Source of the DNA: CALFXN01 sp937957815
Lineage (GTDB): Bacteria; Synergistota; Synergistia; Synergistales; Aminobacteriaceae
Assembly: GCA_036788195.1 (NCBI GenBank)
Contig: DAIQNX010000056.1
Location: 1 to 14,406, forward strand
DNA length: 14,406 bases
Reading direction: 5' to 3'
Every line of letters starts with the position of its first letter. The stretch's first letter is position 1. Under the pieces are notes generated by a model. The model was not told the origin of the DNA, did no database searches, and saw only the letters and a list, made by a program, of their open reading frames with translations. Shown piece after piece: positions 13,134 through 14,406 of this stretch. Made by a program: the position numbers and the translations under genes.

Positions 13134-13589
13134 TTAAGAGACTCTGTCAATAATTGAAGACCATTTTTTCTCATATTCCTCTACATCTACAAACTTGATC
13201 TTGACCACACCTTTTCCAGTAAACGGATTTCCGTGGCTTTTAAGAAAATGCTCATTGTATTCTTCATCATAAATTCTTAATATTTTATTTAATTCTTTTG
13301 AAGTCAATATAAAATACCGTGGTTGATCGTTATTGTCTGGAATGTGGACAAATACCCAAGGTTGGTCGTTATCTTGAGGGATTTCGTTACCAACAACCCA
13401 TTCCTTCTTATGGGATGACTTAACCTCAACAACGACGACTTTAGATGCATCGTTGTTCAAAACCACAATGTCCGCACTCTTTGCATTCCCCATTGTTATG
13501 GATGCTTTGACACCTTTACGAAGCAACTCGGCAACAACGAAATATTCTCCTGACATGCCCACCATATATTTATTTTCGTGCGACATCAT
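13134..13589 (-). CDS. Orphan PD-(D/E)XK nuclease-fold protein
   Basis: 151 residues with a small Holliday-resolvase-like PD-(D/E)XK core. Glu15 lies in the first helix (SGEYFVVAELLRKG), then GNAKSADIVV with Asp40, then VVVVEVKSS with Glu55 and Lys57, giving D-x14-E-x-K. The rest (PWVFVHIPDNN, YFILTSKELNKIL) looks like the tail strands seen in DUF-type nuclease-like proteins that sit near mobile elements. The true substrate is unknown; DNA cleavage is possible because all catalytic positions are present. AGGAGG lies 5 bases before ATG 13589 and 8 before a second ATG at 13586; either could be used. AT-rich relative to its flanks, so acquired. Has a promoter and stands alone, with no methylase beside it. 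Confidence 0.75.
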   Translation of the reverse strand: MMSHENKYMVGMSGEYFVVAELLRKGVKASITMGNAKSADIVVLNNDASKVVVVEVKSSHKKEWVVGNEIPQDNDQPWVFVHIPDNNDQPRYFILTSKELNKILRIYDEEYNEHFLKSHGNPFTGKGVVKIKFVDVEEYEKKWSSIIDRVS

Positions 13590-13617
13590 AACAACCTCCT
13601 AATAATATTATATATTA

Positions 13618-13645
13618 AAAATAAGAATTTTTTGATACATGTCAA
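13618..13645 (-). promoter_or_regulatory. Promoter of the orphan nuclease-fold gene
   Basis: Minus strand TTGACA (13645-13640), a perfect -35, 16-base spacer and TATTTT (13623-13618), about 30 bases before the ATG. Perfect -35 with a fair -10. Confidence 0.55.
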
Positions 13646-13664
13646 AGATATAAAACGCCTTATA

Positions 13665-13736
13665 TTGGACCAACGCGTTGTCCAAAATGACCAAGAGTCG
13701 GGAATGGAATTCTCCACTTGCACAAGTTCTTAAAGC
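13665..13736 (+). repeat. Hairpin-led short repeat, copy 2
   Basis: TTGGA (13665-13669), the palindrome CAACGCGTTG (13671-13680) and TCCAA (13681-13685) form a near-perfect dyad. Its right side overlaps the sequence shared with copy 1 (GTCCAAAATGACC onward to AAAG at 13736). The downstream frame MTKSREWNSPLAQV resembles MTQNRKRHPVFATV in copy 1, so a shared lost peptide start is possible. Confidence 0.5.
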
Positions 13737-14002
13737 ACTTTGGACAGCATCGGATCTTCCGAGATCTGATCGCGTCCCCCGCCACCGCAAGTACGTCACC
13801 AGCGCGTGCAAGGTTCCCCACGCGCAGGAACGCGTTCATCCGCTCGCGGGGCGGCTTCCCGCCGCCATACGCCGCCCGGGACATTCGCTTCGCCTGCAAT
13901 GGTGCGTTCGGGCAAATCACGACATCACGCGATTCGCACCGGCGAGCTTCGCACGACGAGCCGAATCAACAGCGACAAAGAAATGGTCAGTCTAATAAAA
14001 TT
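13737..14002. other. GC-rich stretch without a supported gene
   Basis: Frames on both strands are open and arginine-rich, as GC-rich DNA tends to be, with no ribosome site or family features. Possibly part of a decayed gene following repeat copy 2. Confidence 0.4.
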
Positions 14003-14406
14003 TTACATATTTGTATCTAATATCATTTCCATCCGAATCATATCCCTGCACTCTATTCCATTTTCGATAATTCTCTCTTTATAATGAATCCTGAAGTAGT
14101 CAAGGTCGACGCCGACGATTCTGAACCCGCATTTTTGATATAAAAGCATCTGAACGACGCCGGGGTTCCCGGTGCCGATTTCGATCTTCCTCATTCGCAT
14201 GTCTTTCGCCTTTTGCACGGCGCGCCGTATGAGTTCTCTTCCTATCCCGCGATTTTGAAACGATTCATCGACGGAGACATTCATGATTTCCGCCACAAAC
14301 GGCCGGGTTGGCGTCATCAGCAGCGCGCCGACGATTTTGTGATCGCACATGCACACAACGCCGACGCTTTTGTTCCAATACGAATGGAGCATCTCGTCAG
14401 ACGGGT
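14003..14406 (-). CDS. GNAT-family N-acetyltransferase, 3' part
   Basis: The frame is open to the right edge (the residues before the ATG at 14392 read PSDE), so the start is outside. The visible ~134 residues form a GNAT fold: a beta-hairpin (VGVVCMCDHKIVGALLM), the strand EIMNVSVDE, the acetyl-CoA loop QNRGIGRELIRRA, then the helix VVQMLLYQKCGFRIVGV. The tail DYFRIHYKERIIENGIECRD resembles small YvbK-like acetyltransferases. Uses acetyl-CoA to acetylate an amine of a small molecule or protein; the substrate is unknown. TAA at 14003-14005. GC content returns to the background here, so it is probably chromosomal rather than part of the island. Confidence 0.85.
   Translation of the reverse strand, partial: PSDEMLHSYWNKSVGVVCMCDHKIVGALLMTPTRPFVAEIMNVSVDESFQNRGIGRELIRRAVQKAKDMRMRKIEIGTGNPGVVQMLLYQKCGFRIVGVDLDYFRIHYKERIIENGIECRDMIRMEMILDTNM

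Noticed and set aside
13678..13995. Plus-strand frame of 105 codons after repeat copy 2
   Set aside because: Beyond the first ~25 residues it is arginine-rich shadow-like sequence without a ribosome site. Kept only as a possible remnant of a shared peptide start.
1..14406. CRISPR array, tRNA or rRNA genes, transposase or integrase
   Set aside because: No regularly spaced short repeats, no cloverleaf or rRNA-like stretch, and no recognisable transposase or integrase on either strand were seen; the only large repeat is the 1373-bp tandem unit.

Overview
This is a bacterial chromosomal segment: genes are close-packed, several have clear Shine-Dalgarno sites, and the only core gene that fixes identity is prfC (peptide chain release factor 3). 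Most of it (about 1-8570) is GC-rich. Two stretches (about 8940-12240 and 13134-13660) are visibly AT-rich, with different codon choice, and look acquired. The window does not name the organism; a GC-rich anaerobe is only a guess.

Layout. 1-415 (minus): 5' part of a secreted lipoprotein amidohydrolase. 416-2089 (minus): an AbiEi-type antitoxin/regulator with a strong promoter and a palindromic operator, followed by a nucleotidyltransferase that has lost its C-terminal half. 2147-2573 (minus): an ester cyclase (SnoaL-like) gene broken by a small deletion. 2751-5887 (plus): three cysteine-rich DUF3795 genes alternating with two identical PemK/MazF-type toxin-antitoxin pairs. This block is a 1373-bp-period tandem duplication, and its middle DUF3795 gene is a chimera of the two outer paralogues. 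6018-7773 (plus): prfC with its own promoter, a strong 5'-leader hairpin and a terminator. 7830-8574 (plus): a Phd/YefM antitoxin and PIN toxin pair.

8882-12159: a compact restriction-modification island. An AbrB-like small protein, a small DPPY-type DNA methyltransferase and a larger SPPY-type methyltransferase form one plus-strand operon. A convergent MvaI/BcnI-type restriction endonuclease has its own promoter on the minus strand. 12246-14002: a decayed segment with two diverged copies of a short hairpin-led repeat, a frameshifted fossil gene and an orphan PD-(D/E)XK protein. 14003-14406 (minus): 3' part of a GNAT acetyltransferase that continues beyond the window.

Overall this is a defence/addiction hotspot around prfC. 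It holds up to four toxin-antitoxin-type loci (one broken), one restriction-modification system, an orphan nuclease-fold gene and several pseudogenes. The most instructive single feature is the tandem duplication, whose crossover point can be placed within a 20-bp interval. The most unusual gene set is the restriction-modification island, which carries an AbrB-fold protein where a helix-turn-helix controller is often found, plus two methyltransferases of different motif type.
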